Made by a program: the position numbers and the translations under genes. 64,000 nt of DNA from Clostridiales bacterium DTU069 (GTDB lineage Bacteria; Bacillota; Clostridia; DSM-8532). The notes below the pieces were generated by a model, which was not told where the DNA came from, did not search any database, and saw only the letters and a program-made list of their open reading frames with translations. Positions 9,287 to 19,394 of this stretch are shown in pieces (the first letter of the stretch is position 1; each line of letters begins with the position of its first letter). The stretch is taken from the NCBI GenBank assembly GCA_001512485.1, contig LFRV01000093.1, positions 1 through 64,000 on the forward strand, read 5' to 3'.

Positions 9287-9649
9287 AACTAAGATAAACT
9301 CAAATAAACTTAAACAACATCTATTATTAAAAGGAGGAACAAAATGAAAAAAAGTTAATGAATGTTGTTACAATAAAAGTATAGCATAACATTGATAAAT
9401 TTACCATTAAGAGTAGATTAAACTTATGAACAAATCATGAACAAAGTTACATTTGTAATACACACATATTTCTGTTGTTTAACATATTTCGACGATTATC
9501 GATAGTCTGACAAAAATCAGATATGCATCCGGAAATTACTTTTCGAACTATTACCCATAAATTCATAAAGCAATTTCAGCCAAAATAAAAATAAAAAAAA
9601 TTATCGTGCTAAAAGCCTAAAGACGGCCATATCACCCGGCAAATTAACT
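9287..9649. other. AT-rich intergenic stretch with an isolated ribosome site and a 4-codon ORF
   Basis: No gene of usual size is visible. AAAAGGAGG (9330-9338) precedes ATG at 9344 with ideal spacing, but the frame is only Met-Lys-Lys-Ser-stop (9344-9358). This is either the ruined start of a secreted protein (MKK is a common signal-peptide head) or a leader-type minigene. The rest shows no strong structure to me. Confidence 0.4.
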
Positions 9650-9678
9650 TTGATTTTTTATATGAATTATATTATTAT
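9650..9678 (+). promoter_or_regulatory. Promoter of thrC
   Basis: -35 TTGATT (9650-9655), 17-nt spacer, -10 TATTAT (9673-9678), 81 nt upstream of the thrC start codon. Confidence 0.65.
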
Positions 9679-9759
9679 AAGAATAATCGAACAGATGGAT
9701 AAAGCAATGTAATTGCGAACAGCGGCGAATTAACTTCTGGCTTTGAAAGGAAGATATAT

Positions 9760-11253
9760 ATGAAATATGAAAGCACTCGGGGCGGTTCCAAGGATGTTTT
9801 TTCCGCAGAGGCGATAATAACCGGGATAGCGCCGGACGGAGGCCTTTATGTTCCGAAGGAAAAAGTATCCGTAGATTTAAAATTTATCGAAGGTTTGGTT
9901 AATGACACGTACCAGGAAAGGGCAAAAAAGATTTTGTCACTTTTTTTATCCGATTATACATATGAAGAGCTTTCGGAGTGTGTTGACAATGCATACGGAG
10001 ATAATTTTTCAAGTGCTGAAATAACGCCGATCGTAAAATTGAACGATCAGCTTCATGTTTTGGAATTATGGCATGGGCCCACATGCGCGTTTAAAGATAT
10101 TGCGCTTCAGATTCTGCCGCATTTTATGGTAAAGGCTATTCAAAAGACGGGAGAAAAATCCGAAATTATCATTCTCGTGGCTACGTCGGGGGATACCGGA
10201 AAAGCGGCCCTTGATGGCTTTGCGGATGTTGACGGCACACGCATTATCGTATTCTTTCCCGATAAAGGGGTAAGCGAAGTGCAGAAGCTTCAGATGGTTA
10301 CGCAGGAAGGAAAAAATACTTATGCGGTAGGCGTGAACGGGAACTTTGACGATACGCAAAGCGGCGTGAAAAAAATCTTTACAGACGATGTGGTGATAAA
10401 GTGTTTGAACCAGGCCGGGATGAGGTTTTCATCCGCGAATTCAATAAATTGGGGAAGGCTTGTGCCGCAGATCGTATATTATTTTTCCGCGTATGCCGAT
10501 CTTGTTAAGAGAAAAGTTATCAAACTTGGCGACAAGATTAATTTTGTTGTGCCGACAGGCAATTTCGGGAACATACTCGCTGCCTGGTATGCATACGACA
10601 TGGGACTTCCCGTTAACCGGCTCATATGCGCATCGAACGAAAACAATGTTTTAACCGACTTCATAATAAAAGGCGTGTATGACAGGCGGAGAGAGTTTTA
10701 CAGAACCCTTTCACCGTCGATGGACATTTTAATATCCAGTAATCTTGAGCGTTTGCTCTATGAAATGAACGGCAGGGATGCAGGCGTGGTTAGAAGCTGG
10801 ATGAATGAACTGTCCGGGAAAGGAATATACTCGGTTGATTATGAAACAAAGGAGCGGATACGAAAAGTCTTCTGGGGCGATTCATCAACCGATGCCGAAA
10901 CGATTGCGAGCATAAAAAGTGTGTACGAGGACTGCGGATACCTGCTTGATACGCATACGGCCGTTGCGGTTGATGTCTATGATAAGTATATGATTTATAC
11001 GACCGACATGACGCAAACGGTGATTGTTTCAACCGCTAGCCCGTTCAAATTTAACAGTAGCGTCGCAAAAGCGCTTTTTGAAGATGAAGCTGATGGAAAG
11101 GACGAGTTTGAACTTTTGGAACTTCTATCGGAAAGAACGGGATGGGAAATACCGATTGGCTTGAAAAACCTCGATAAAAAAGAAATACTGCATAATACTG
11201 TTTGCGAAAAGGACGAAATGCGGAAAACCGTGATGGATATTTTAGGTCTATAG
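9760..11253 (+). CDS. thrC: Threonine synthase
   Basis: 497 aa PLP enzyme that converts O-phospho-L-homoserine to L-threonine in the cytoplasm. Family marks are the N-terminal STRG segment, DGGLYVP near residue 28, the PLP-lysine motif HGPTCAFKDIALQ (Lys near residue 114), VATSGDTGKAAL, and PTGNFGNILAAW for phosphate/PLP binding. The length matches the long (fungal/Clostridial) threonine synthase class. Ribosome site GAAAGGAAG. hprK follows within 13 nt, so the two may be co-transcribed from the promoter at 9650. Confidence 0.95.
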   Translation: MKYESTRGGSKDVFSAEAIITGIAPDGGLYVPKEKVSVDLKFIEGLVNDTYQERAKKILSLFLSDYTYEELSECVDNAYGDNFSSAEITPIVKLNDQLHVLELWHGPTCAFKDIALQILPHFMVKAIQKTGEKSEIIILVATSGDTGKAALDGFADVDGTRIIVFFPDKGVSEVQKLQMVTQEGKNTYAVGVNGNFDDTQSGVKKIFTDDVVIKCLNQAGMRFSSANSINWGRLVPQIVYYFSAYADLVKRKVIKLGDKINFVVPTGNFGNILAAWYAYDMGLPVNRLICASNENNVLTDFIIKGVYDRRREFYRTLSPSMDILISSNLERLLYEMNGRDAGVVRSWMNELSGKGIYSVDYETKERIRKVFWGDSSTDAETIASIKSVYEDCGYLLDTHTAVAVDVYDKYMIYTTDMTQTVIVSTASPFKFNSSVAKALFEDEADGKDEFELLELLSERTGWEIPIGLKNLDKKEILHNTVCEKDEMRKTVMDILGL

Positions 11254-11265
11254 GTGGTGATAGTT

Positions 11266-12222
11266 ATGACGAGACCATCATACACTGTTCCGTTAGGCAA
11301 AATCATAAGCGAATTCGGTCTTGAAGATTTGAATCATGTTCCTGGGGCACAGGATACACCGATAACTACTTCCGATATTAACCGTCCGGGTTTGCAGCTA
11401 GCCGGTTTCTTCGAATATTTTGGAGCAGACAGGATTCAATTGATCGGAACTGTTGAAATGGCTTATTTGCAGAATTTATCGTTTGAAGAAAGGTATGCAA
11501 GCCTTGACAGGTATTTCAGTCATGAATTTCCATGCGTAATAATCGCAAGGGGAAAAGAACCTTTTCCTGAAATGATTGAAATTGCTGATAAATATGGAAG
11601 GCCTTTGTTAAGAACGAATGAAGAGACATCACGTTTCGCAAGTTATCTTATTACTTATTTGAATGTAGAACTGGCACCGCGGTGTACGAAGCACGGCGTA
11701 CTCGTCGAGGTTTACGGTGAAGGTATTTTAATGCTTGGAGAAAGTGGAGTCGGAAAAAGCGAAACAGCCCTTGAGCTTGTAAAGCGCGGGCATCGTCTGG
11801 TTGCCGATGACGTTGTCGAAATAAGAAAAGTTTCGAACAAAACCCTCGTCGGAAGTTCGCCCGATATAATACGCCACTTTATAGAAATAAGAGGCGTAGG
11901 GATTTTGGATGTTAAAAATCTGTATGGGGTCGGTTCGGTCAAAATGACCGAAGCTATAAATCTCGTAGTGAATATGGAACTTTGGGATACAAAAAAGCAA
12001 TATGACCGCCTTGGAATACATGATGAATATACGGAAATACTCGGGTTAAGGATACCTTCTTTGACTGTTCCGGTACGGCCCGGAAGGAATCTCGCAATTA
12101 TCATAGAAGTTGCTGCTATAAACCACCGGCAGAAAAAAATGGGATATAATGCGGCAAAAGTATTAAGTCAAAGAGTTATGAGCGAGATAGAGAAGAATTC
12201 AATGGCCGGCAGCGAGGCGTAA
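11266..12222 (+). CDS. hprK: HPr kinase/phosphorylase
   Basis: 318 aa. HprK phosphorylates Ser46 of HPr using ATP and reverses the reaction, setting carbon catabolite control in Firmicutes. Visible motifs: the Walker A loop [14 protein letters not shown] near residue 155, [13 protein letters not shown] just after it, and the HprK signature [17 protein letters not shown] near 205. The ATG at 11266 is chosen over GTG codons at 11254/11257, which instead supply the ribosome site GGTGGTGA. Confidence 0.95.
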   Translation: MTRPSYTVPLGKIISEFGLEDLNHVPGAQDTPITTSDINRPGLQLAGFFEYFGADRIQLIGTVEMAYLQNLSFEERYASLDRYFSHEFPCVIIARGKEPFPEMIEIADKYGRPLLRTNEETSRFASYLITYLNVELAPRCTKHGVLVEVYGEGILMLGESGVGKSETALELVKRGHRLVADDVVEIRKVSNKTLVGSSPDIIRHFIEIRGVGILDVKNLYGVGSVKMTEAINLVVNMELWDTKKQYDRLGIHDEYTEILGLRIPSLTVPVRPGRNLAIIIEVAAINHRQKKMGYNAAKVLSQRVMSEIEKNSMAGSEA

Positions 12223-12237
12223 CCCGGCTACCGGGCG

Positions 12238-12330
12238 TAAAAGATCTTTGGTTAGGTATAACGGAAATATGCGGTCATAGACGGACAAGAGCATCCTGTG
12301 GCTTAAAAGATCTTTGGTTAGGTATAACGG
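12238..12330. repeat. Two exact 27-bp direct repeats between hprK and murB
   Basis: The same 27 bases (beginning TAAAAGATCTTTGG and ending TATAACGG) occur at 12238-12264 and 12304-12330, a 66-bp period. They lie in the 206-bp gap upstream of murB. They are not a hairpin pair; paired operators or a small duplication are possible. No copy was noticed elsewhere in the window. Confidence 0.8.
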
Positions 12331-12428
12331 GCTGCTGTATTAATAAAATATAGTATGAGCAGTACTTTGTTCAGCAGCAAGATCCGGGACTCCGGTACGA
12401 AACCCGGTGATTATTCAGGAGCGTTTTT

Positions 12429-13346
12429 ATGATAGACAGATGGCGTGTTTTTATAGAAGAAATAAAAAGTGTAGTGGACGAGGACAGGATTCTTTACAGT
12501 GTGCCAATGAAAGAGCAAACGTCGATACGGGTCGGCGGCGCGGCGAAAATGCTCATTTTACCGTCATGCAGGAAAGAAATAGCTGAAATAATAAAGATGC
12601 TTTATCGCATGAAAATCCCGTATTATGTTGTTGGGAACGGCACAAACCTTATTGTATCCGATGAAGGGTACCCGGGAGTTATAATAAGGCTTGCGGAAAA
12701 TTATTCTGATATCAAAGTTGACGGCAGTGAAATCACGGCACTGTCAGGGGCATCATTGGCCGCCGTATCGAATATCGCAATGCTGAACTCGCTAACAGGC
12801 CTCGAGTTTGCGTCGGGCATACCGGGAACGATCGGCGGTGCCGTCGCTATGAACGCGGGCGCATATAACTGTGAAATGAAGGATGTTGTTGCAGAAACAT
12901 CGTGTATTGACGAACAGGGAAATCTGCTGCTGCTAAAAGGCGCGGAACATGATTTTGGGTACAGGTCAAGCCGTATACAGAAAGAAAAACTGATTGTTGT
13001 TGAAGTAAGAGTAAGGCTTCAAAGAGGAAACATAAGCGATATAAAAGAAAAAATGAGATATTTTAATGAGTGCCGGAGAGAGAAACAACCGCTCGATCTG
13101 CCAAGTGCCGGAAGCGTATTCAAAAGACCGCCTGGGTATTATGCGGGAAGGCTAATTGAGGATGCGGGCCTTAAGGGATACCGCATCGGCGGTGCGAAAA
13201 TATCCGAAAAACACTGCGGATTTATTGTTAACACCGGAAATGCAACAGCGAATGATGTTATAAAATTGATAGAATATGTAAAGGAACGCGTTTTTCAACA
13301 TTCGGGCGTTATGCTCGAGCATGAAGTGAAAATACTTGGGGGATAA
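12429..13346 (+). CDS. murB: UDP-N-acetylenolpyruvoylglucosamine reductase
   Basis: 305 aa FAD enzyme that makes UDP-N-acetylmuramate, the second committed step of peptidoglycan synthesis. Motifs: [15 protein letters not shown] (FAD pyrophosphate loop), [18 protein letters not shown], the catalytic-serine segment [11 protein letters not shown], and [15 protein letters not shown] followed by the C-terminal EHEVK glutamate. This is the shorter Firmicutes (type II) MurB. Start ATG with CAGGAGCG upstream. rapZ begins 4 nt after its stop. Confidence 0.95.
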   Translation: MIDRWRVFIEEIKSVVDEDRILYSVPMKEQTSIRVGGAAKMLILPSCRKEIAEIIKMLYRMKIPYYVVGNGTNLIVSDEGYPGVIIRLAENYSDIKVDGSEITALSGASLAAVSNIAMLNSLTGLEFASGIPGTIGGAVAMNAGAYNCEMKDVVAETSCIDEQGNLLLLKGAEHDFGYRSSRIQKEKLIVVEVRVRLQRGNISDIKEKMRYFNECRREKQPLDLPSAGSVFKRPPGYYAGRLIEDAGLKGYRIGGAKISEKHCGFIVNTGNATANDVIKLIEYVKERVFQHSGVMLEHEVKILGG

Positions 13347-13350
13347 GACA

Positions 13351-14232
13351 GTGCAGTTTTTAATAATTACAGGAATGTCAGGAGCGGGTAAAAGCTTGTG
13401 TGTTAAGTACTTTGAAGATATTGGTTATTTCTGCGTAGATAACCTGCCTCCTTCACTGATCCCGAAATTTGCCGAAATATGCCTGCAAAGCAATAATAAA
13501 ATGGAAAAGATCGCCCTTATTATGGATATCAGGGGCGGGTCGATGTTTCTCGATCTTTTTCCGGCTTTGGAGACGCTTGCCGCATATGGTATATCGTATA
13601 AAATACTGTTCCTGGACGCACAGGACAATATCCTCGTGAAAAGGTTCAAAGAGACGCGAAGGATGCATCCGCTTTCCCCGGAAGGACGCATAAATGACGG
13701 GATTGCCGAGGAAAGAAAAATCCTTCAGCCCGTAAAAGAAAAAGCGCATTATATTATAGACACGTCAAACCTGACGCCGCGACAACTGAAGCAGGAGATA
13801 CTGGATTTGTTCGTGGAAGGGAAGCCTTTTACAAGCCTGATTATAAGCATAATAACGTTCGGGTTTAAATACGGGCTTCCTATAGACTGCGACCTTGTAT
13901 TTGACGTCCGTTTTATTCCGAATCCGTACTATATTGATTCATTAAAAACGCTTACCGGAAATGATCAGGATGTAAGCGATTATGTGCTTGGTTTTCATGA
14001 AAGCCGCGGCTTTTTATCGAAGCTGGTGGACATGCTTGATTATTTAATACCGTATTACGTGAAGGAAGGCAAAAATCAGCTTGTAATCGGTATCGGATGC
14101 ACCGGAGGCAAACATCGTTCGGTCGCAATCGCAAACAAGCTGTTTGATATATTGAAGTCAAAAAACAGCAGTGTTGTATTGGAACACAGGGATATCGAAA
14201 AAGACAGGAGATTAAAAAATGAAGCCTTTTAG
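13351..14232 (+). CDS. rapZ: RNase adapter/nucleotide-binding protein RapZ (YvcJ)
   Basis: 293 aa P-loop protein. Walker A GMSGAGKS lies at residues 8-15, and the C-terminal domain carries [14 protein letters not shown], the RapZ signature. In E. coli RapZ directs RNase E to GlmZ; the Bacillus homologue YvcJ binds nucleotides and affects competence. The GTG at 13351 matches the family start and has GGGGGAT ahead; an in-frame TTG at 13336 would overlap murB. It sits in the conserved murB-rapZ-yvcK-whiA order. Confidence 0.92.
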   Translation: MQFLIITGMSGAGKSLCVKYFEDIGYFCVDNLPPSLIPKFAEICLQSNNKMEKIALIMDIRGGSMFLDLFPALETLAAYGISYKILFLDAQDNILVKRFKETRRMHPLSPEGRINDGIAEERKILQPVKEKAHYIIDTSNLTPRQLKQEILDLFVEGKPFTSLIISIITFGFKYGLPIDCDLVFDVRFIPNPYYIDSLKTLTGNDQDVSDYVLGFHESRGFLSKLVDMLDYLIPYYVKEGKNQLVIGIGCTGGKHRSVAIANKLFDILKSKNSSVVLEHRDIEKDRRLKNEAF

Positions 14233-15481
14233 GCTGCTTTCGGCAACATATAAATACAGGAAATGGCTTTCAAGCGGTTTATTTGGATTGCTGCTTATAT
14301 TTACGGGTATTGCGGTGTTTGTTTACGGCACCAGAATAGAAACGGTAAAACTAATTGTCGCGCTTCTGTTGACCGGGGCCGGCATTGTTTTTTGTTTCAA
14401 CTGTTTCAGAAAAATTATTCTCGCGCTTCTTCAGCTTACAAAAAACGGTCAAATGCCGCTGTCGAATAATATGCTCGATATAGGCAGAAACATATACCGC
14501 CGCTCACAATTGAGAGAAGGTCCAAAAATTGCGGTTATAGGCGGCGGTACGGGCATATCGACGATGTTAAGGGGACTGAAGATGCATACTACAAACATAT
14601 CGGCAGTAATAACGGTGGCCGATGACGGCGGATCTTCGGGTATGTTAAGGAAGAACCTCGGCATGCTTCCTCCCGGAGATATAAGGAACTGCATACTGGC
14701 ACTTGCCGAAACCGAACCGCAAATGGATAAACTGATGCAGTACCGGTTCAAGGGCGGGAATCTGAAAGGACAGTCTTTTGGGAACCTTTTTCTTGCCGCG
14801 ATGAGCGGGATCAGTGAAGACTTCGAAACTGCCGTTAGGAACATGAGTGAGGTTCTTGCAGTGACGGGAACGGTTCTGCCGGTAACAAGCGAAAACATAA
14901 ACTTAATAGCCGAACTCGAAGACGGCACAATAATAAAAGGCGAATCGCGCATCGGCGAGCATCATTTATTTCATCCGGGACGTATAAAAAGGCTGTATTT
15001 GGATAAAACAAATGTAAGACCTCTTGAAAGCGCTTTGGCGGCAATTGATAATGCCGAAGCTGTAATAATAGGGCCCGGAAGCTTATATACAAGCATAATT
15101 CCAAATATTCTTGTGGATAATGTAGTTGAAAGGATTGTAAAATCCAAAGCTGTGAAAATATATGTCGCGAATATTATGACTCAGCCCGGTGAAACTGAAG
15201 GATACACGGTTTACGATCATATAGAAGCGATATACAGGCACGCAAATAATGAAAGGCTTTTCGATTACTGCATAGTTAATACGCAGAGCATACCCGAACC
15301 GGTTTATCAGCGTTATAAAGCCGATGGCGCCGAAGCGGTTAGAATTGACGCGGCAAGAATAAAAAAGCTTGGAATTAAATTAATCGAGAGGGAATTGGTT
15401 CAACTCAAAGATGATCTTTATATCCGCCATGATCCGGCGAAGCTGGCGGATGCGGTTATGGATATTTGCAACAGTATATAA
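14219..15481 (+). CDS. yvcK: Gluconeogenesis factor YvcK (CofD-like)
   Basis: 420 aa. Two N-terminal membrane helices (about 18-62) precede a CofD-like domain with [16 protein letters not shown] and [14 protein letters not shown], then [14 protein letters not shown]. In Bacillus the protein is needed for growth on gluconeogenic carbon sources and for cell shape; it binds UDP-sugars. The reading frame overlaps the rapZ end by 14 nt, with AGGAG inside rapZ serving as ribosome site. The membrane-anchored form is longer than the soluble B. subtilis YvcK. Confidence 0.92.
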   Translation: MKPFRLLSATYKYRKWLSSGLFGLLLIFTGIAVFVYGTRIETVKLIVALLLTGAGIVFCFNCFRKIILALLQLTKNGQMPLSNNMLDIGRNIYRRSQLREGPKIAVIGGGTGISTMLRGLKMHTTNISAVITVADDGGSSGMLRKNLGMLPPGDIRNCILALAETEPQMDKLMQYRFKGGNLKGQSFGNLFLAAMSGISEDFETAVRNMSEVLAVTGTVLPVTSENINLIAELEDGTIIKGESRIGEHHLFHPGRIKRLYLDKTNVRPLESALAAIDNAEAVIIGPGSLYTSIIPNILVDNVVERIVKSKAVKIYVANIMTQPGETEGYTVYDHIEAIYRHANNERLFDYCIVNTQSIPEPVYQRYKADGAEAVRIDAARIKKLGIKLIERELVQLKDDLYIRHDPAKLADAVMDICNSI

Positions 15482-15503
15482 CGTATCGGCAGGTAGTTAT
15501 AAG

Positions 15504-17474
15504 ATGTATTTTGGCAAGTCATATTGGAAGACGCAGGAGCAGGGAATCCAAAAAGAATGGCTGCTGGCGAACGGGATAGGAGGCTTTTCCAGCGGTACGA
15601 TAATTGGCATGAATGCGAGGCGCTATCATGGGCTTCTTGTTGCGTCGCTCATTCCGCCTGTGGAAAGGTATTTGATTTTATCGCAGATAAGCGAACGGAT
15701 TGAACTGGACGGCGAGGAGTATTATCTTCATTCTTTCAGGACACCTGATTTTGCAGGGCACGGTGAATATCACCTTGAAGCTTTTCATCTTAATAACGGA
15801 TTGCCCGAGTTTCATTACCGCATAGGTTCAACGGCAATAAAAAAAAGAATATGTTTAAGGTACGGAATGAACCAGGTCGTGATAGTTTACAATATATCGA
15901 ACCCGAGAAGAAAAGGCGTTATCCAGCTTACGCCGCTTGTTAACTTCAGGAACCATCATTATCTTTCTTTTCACCAGTATATGACATTTACCGCCGATGC
16001 CGACGGAAGAAGAATGGAAATCACTCCGTATGACATGGATAAGAAAATATCGATTTACTGCTCCGAAGGCAAGGTTTCTATGAAAAAACATTGTTTTTTT
16101 TATAATATGGATTATTTGTACGAGCATGAGCGCGGTTTGAACGGCACGGAAGACCATTTTATCCCCGGTTTTTATGAAATCGAGCTATGTCCGGGCGATG
16201 AAAAAACAATAACCGTTGTCTGCGGAATTGATGAACCAATAACTTCTTTGGACGGGGAAAGTATAATAAACGATGAAATAATTAGGCAGGACGCGTTATT
16301 GGAAGATTTCCCCGGTGGTCAATTTTTAAGAATGCTTGTATCGGCGGCGGATAAGTTTGTAGTATACCGAAAATCAACAAACTCAAAGTCGGTTATAGCG
16401 GGTTACCCGTGGTTTACCGACTGGGGAAGGGACACGATGATTGCACTACCGGGACTGACACTCGCGACCGGCCGGTATGAGGACGCGCGGGATATTCTTT
16501 ACACATTCGCGTCATATGAAAAAGACGGCCTATTACCGAACGTTTTTCCTGACGGAACGGGGGATCCGGCATATAACACCGTCGACGCGTCATTATGGTA
16601 TTTTGAGGCCGTTTACAAGTTCTTCCTATATACAAATGATCTCGATTTTATTTATAAGCATTTGCTTGAATCAATGCTGAACATAATAAATGGCTATAAA
16701 AACGGAACCTTATTTAACATAAGGATGGAAAAAGACTTTCTTATTTCCGCGGGCAGCGCCGAAACCCAGCTTACGTGGATGGACGCAAAAGCCGGGAACT
16801 GGGTTGTGACGCCGCGGCACGGCAAGGCCGTCGAAATAAATGCGTTATGGTATAACGCGCTTATGGTCATGGCCGAAATAATGCGATTGACGGAACGGAA
16901 CGGAGACGAATTCATGGCTCTTGCCGATAAAGTAAAAAAGTCTTTTATTGAGCAGTTCTGGAATGAACGCGGCAATTGCCTGTTTGATGTTGTCGGTGAT
17001 AACGAAAAGGACGATAAAATGAGGCCGAACCAGATTATTGCCGTAAGCCTTTCATTCCCGGTTTTGGACGGCACAATGGCCAGATGCGTCGTTGATTCCG
17101 TTTATGAACAACTTTACACAGCAACCGGCCTTTTATCTTTAAGCCGGAATGATCCGCAGTACAGGGGAATATATACCGGTGACCAGTTCGCGAGGGACGG
17201 CGCGTATCACCAGGGAACCGTATGGACCTGGCCCCTTGGCAGGTTTATAACGGCATATGCACGCGTTTACAAAGATAAAGACAATATTAAAAAGCTGTTG
17301 GAATCTTTTTATCTTCCGTTCCATGATCATCTGCGCGATGCATGCATCGGCAGCATATCGGAAATATTTGACGGTAACGAACCGCTTATACCGAGAGGCT
17401 GCTTTGCACAGGCATGGAGTGTGGCGGAAATACTCAGATCTTACGTTGAAGACTATATGCCTCTGCTAAAATAA
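15504..17474 (+). CDS. Glycogen-debranching-type enzyme (amylo-alpha-1,6-glucosidase)
   Basis: 656 aa. The N-terminus holds the GDE_N pattern NGIGGFSSGTIIGMNARRYHG (shown in part: GIGGFSSG, RRYHGLL at residues 25-50). The C-terminal GH133-like (alpha/alpha)6 domain begins near PWFTDWGRDTMIALPG (about residue 300) and ends with PRGCFAQAWSVAEILR. Such enzymes hydrolyse alpha-1,6 branch points of glycogen or limit dextrins. The Met at 15504 is chosen because an in-frame extension to 15411 lies inside yvcK. It sits between yvcK and whiA, an uncommon insertion in that conserved order. Confidence 0.85.
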   Translation: MYFGKSYWKTQEQGIQKEWLLANGIGGFSSGTIIGMNARRYHGLLVASLIPPVERYLILSQISERIELDGEEYYLHSFRTPDFAGHGEYHLEAFHLNNGLPEFHYRIGSTAIKKRICLRYGMNQVVIVYNISNPRRKGVIQLTPLVNFRNHHYLSFHQYMTFTADADGRRMEITPYDMDKKISIYCSEGKVSMKKHCFFYNMDYLYEHERGLNGTEDHFIPGFYEIELCPGDEKTITVVCGIDEPITSLDGESIINDEIIRQDALLEDFPGGQFLRMLVSAADKFVVYRKSTNSKSVIAGYPWFTDWGRDTMIALPGLTLATGRYEDARDILYTFASYEKDGLLPNVFPDGTGDPAYNTVDASLWYFEAVYKFFLYTNDLDFIYKHLLESMLNIINGYKNGTLFNIRMEKDFLISAGSAETQLTWMDAKAGNWVVTPRHGKAVEINALWYNALMVMAEIMRLTERNGDEFMALADKVKKSFIEQFWNERGNCLFDVVGDNEKDDKMRPNQIIAVSLSFPVLDGTMARCVVDSVYEQLYTATGLLSLSRNDPQYRGIYTGDQFARDGAYHQGTVWTWPLGRFITAYARVYKDKDNIKKLLESFYLPFHDHLRDACIGSISEIFDGNEPLIPRGCFAQAWSVAEILRSYVEDYMPLLK

Positions 17475-17545
17475 AGGACTATAAATGCACGGAAATAAGC
17501 GGCATTTTTCATATATAAAAACGTGACCGCACGGGGGGATATAAA

Positions 17546-18496
17546 ATGTCATTTTCTTCGGATATAAAGGATGAGTTAATCAGGGTCGATTACGAAAAAA
17601 AATGCTGCAGGAAGGCCGAAATTGCGGCAATACTTAGGACAGGCCTGATACTGCGCAAGACCAAAAGAAAAAAGACATTGACATTTATTACCGAGCACGG
17701 ATTATTATCAAGATATTTATATACGCAAATAAAGCATATTGTTAAAAAAGGGCCGGAAATTTATGGTGAAAAGACACCCCGGTTAAAAAAACACGTGGTA
17801 TACAGGATAGATTTTAACAATCTCCTGGAAAATGACGAACAAAGGTCGTTTTTGGAGGACATCGGGATCTTTTTGGATCTTGATAAGGGAACCATTGAAT
17901 ATCATAAATACGATATAGAAGACAGGTGCTGTATCCGTTCTTATCTGAGGGGCGGTTTTTTATCGGTCGGTTCACTGACAAATCCCGATAAATCATATCA
18001 TTTGGAACTGAATTTCCAGAATAAACTGATTCAAACGGAATACATGGGATATATGGAATATTTTGACCTCAAACCGAAGCACATAACAAGAAAAAACTAT
18101 GAAATCGTATATCTAAAAGAGGGACAGGATATAGTCGATTATTTAAATGTTATCGGCGCGCACAACGCGCTTATGGAAATGGAAAATGTCAGGATAATGA
18201 AGGAAATGAGGAACCAGGTAAACCGCATAGTGAACTGTGAAACTGCAAACCTCGAAAAGACGGTTAACGCTGCCGTTAACCAGGTTGAATATATTAAATA
18301 TATAGACAGCGTAATGGGCATTGAAAACCTTCCGCCGGCTCTCAGAGAAATAGCGCGGTTAAGGCTTGAAAATACGCACGCGAGCTTATCGGAGCTTGGG
18401 AAGATGCTGTCTCCGGAATTAAGCAAATCGGGGGTCAATCACAGGTTAAGAAAACTTGAAAAAATCGCGGAAAATCTAAGACGAGGAAAACCTTAA
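17546..18496 (+). CDS. whiA: DNA-binding protein WhiA
   Basis: 316 aa. Starts MSFSSDIKDEL, has the LAGLIDADG-homing-endonuclease-like domain with LRGGFLSVGSLTNP near residue 135, and a C-terminal helix-turn-helix (ASLSELGKMLSPELSKSGV). WhiA binds DNA and influences sporulation in actinomycetes, and division and chromosome segregation in Bacillus. The ribosome site is GGGGGGAT. The spoIIA promoter lies directly downstream. Confidence 0.94.
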   Translation: MSFSSDIKDELIRVDYEKKCCRKAEIAAILRTGLILRKTKRKKTLTFITEHGLLSRYLYTQIKHIVKKGPEIYGEKTPRLKKHVVYRIDFNNLLENDEQRSFLEDIGIFLDLDKGTIEYHKYDIEDRCCIRSYLRGGFLSVGSLTNPDKSYHLELNFQNKLIQTEYMGYMEYFDLKPKHITRKNYEIVYLKEGQDIVDYLNVIGAHNALMEMENVRIMKEMRNQVNRIVNCETANLEKTVNAAVNQVEYIKYIDSVMGIENLPPALREIARLRLENTHASLSELGKMLSPELSKSGVNHRLRKLEKIAENLRRGKP

Positions 18497-18530
18497 TGAT
18501 TAAGCCGGGAAGCTTGCGATTCAGTAAAAC

Positions 18531-18555
18531 AGGATTTTTTCGGGAAATAAAGAAT
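18531..18555 (+). promoter_or_regulatory. Sigma-H-type promoter of the spoIIA operon
   Basis: AGGATTT (18531-18537), then 14 nt, then GAAT (18552-18555), preceded by AC. This fits the sigma-H form RNAGGAWWW-N11-RNNGAAT that drives spoIIA in Bacillus. It lies 28 nt before the spoIIAA start. The match is by eye. Confidence 0.65.
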
Positions 18556-18582
18556 ATAAACCGTAAGAATGGAGTGATAAAG

Positions 18583-18888
18583 TTGGATATAACACTTAAG
18601 CGACAGAACCGGGTTCTTACGGTGTATCTTAAAGGAGAACTGGATCACCACGCAGTATCAAAAGTAAAGGAAACAATAGACCTGCAGCTTGTAAAAATGC
18701 CGGTTTCCCAGTTGATACTTGACATGAGCGCAGTCACTTTCATGGACAGTTCAGGCGTTGGCCTTATTGTGGGCAGGTTTAACAAAATGAAATCCTTAGG
18801 GGGAAGTATGAAGATAAAAAATCCCGGGTTTAGTATTTTAAAGGTATTACAGATGTCGGGCTTGTCACGGCTGATGGAAATCAGTTGA
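18583..18888 (+). CDS. spoIIAA: Anti-sigma F factor antagonist SpoIIAA
   Basis: 101 aa STAS-domain protein. The phosphorylated serine motif FMDSSGVGLIVGR lies at residues 53-65. Unphosphorylated SpoIIAA releases sigma-F from SpoIIAB in the forespore. The TTG at 18583 (LDITLKRQ) is the likely start because GGAGTGA precedes it and the STAS fold begins there; longer in-frame extensions run into whiA. It is slightly shorter than the roughly 115-aa Bacillus protein at the C-terminus. Confidence 0.9.
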   Translation: MDITLKRQNRVLTVYLKGELDHHAVSKVKETIDLQLVKMPVSQLILDMSAVTFMDSSGVGLIVGRFNKMKSLGGSMKIKNPGFSILKVLQMSGLSRLMEIS

Positions 18889-18946
18889 TAAAGTTCCGAT
18901 ATTGCTTTTTGGTTTAATAAAGAATTTGTATTGAGAGGTTTTGAAT

Positions 18947-19375
18947 ATGCAGCCAATAAACAGAATGAAAATCGAGTTCGAAAGCAAATCGGTGAATGAA
19001 TCGTTCGCGAGAATTGTAGCGGCGGCTTTTGCGTCACAGCTTGATCCGACCCTTGAGGAACTTGCCGATTTAAAGACCGCAGTGTCGGAAGCGGTTACAA
19101 ATGCTATCATACATGGATATGAACAAAAAGAAGGAACAATATTTATGGATTGTATTCTATACGAGGACAGTATAACGGTGATAATTGAAGATCACGGTGT
19201 GGGTATTGAAGACATTGAAAAAGCGAGGATTCCCGCATTTACATCAAAACCCGAACTGGAAAGGGCGGGAATGGGTTTTTCAATAATGGAAAGCTTTATG
19301 GACAGCCTCGACATTGAATCGCAAAAAGGAGCAGGAACAAAGATAACTATGACGAAAAAATTTAAAAAGCGCTGA
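18947..19375 (+). CDS. spoIIAB: Anti-sigma F factor / serine kinase SpoIIAB
   Basis: 142 aa GHKL-type kinase. The N box [12 protein letters not shown], the G1 box EDHGVGIED and the G2 box [12 protein letters not shown] are all present. SpoIIAB binds and silences sigma-F and phosphorylates SpoIIAA. The ATG at 18947 has GAGAGG 8 nt upstream; a TTG two codons earlier is the alternative. Middle gene of the spoIIA operon. Confidence 0.95.
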   Translation: MQPINRMKIEFESKSVNESFARIVAAAFASQLDPTLEELADLKTAVSEAVTNAIIHGYEQKEGTIFMDCILYEDSITVIIEDHGVGIEDIEKARIPAFTSKPELERAGMGFSIMESFMDSLDIESQKGAGTKITMTKKFKKR

Positions 19376-19394
19376 AGAAACAGGAGTTACGCAC

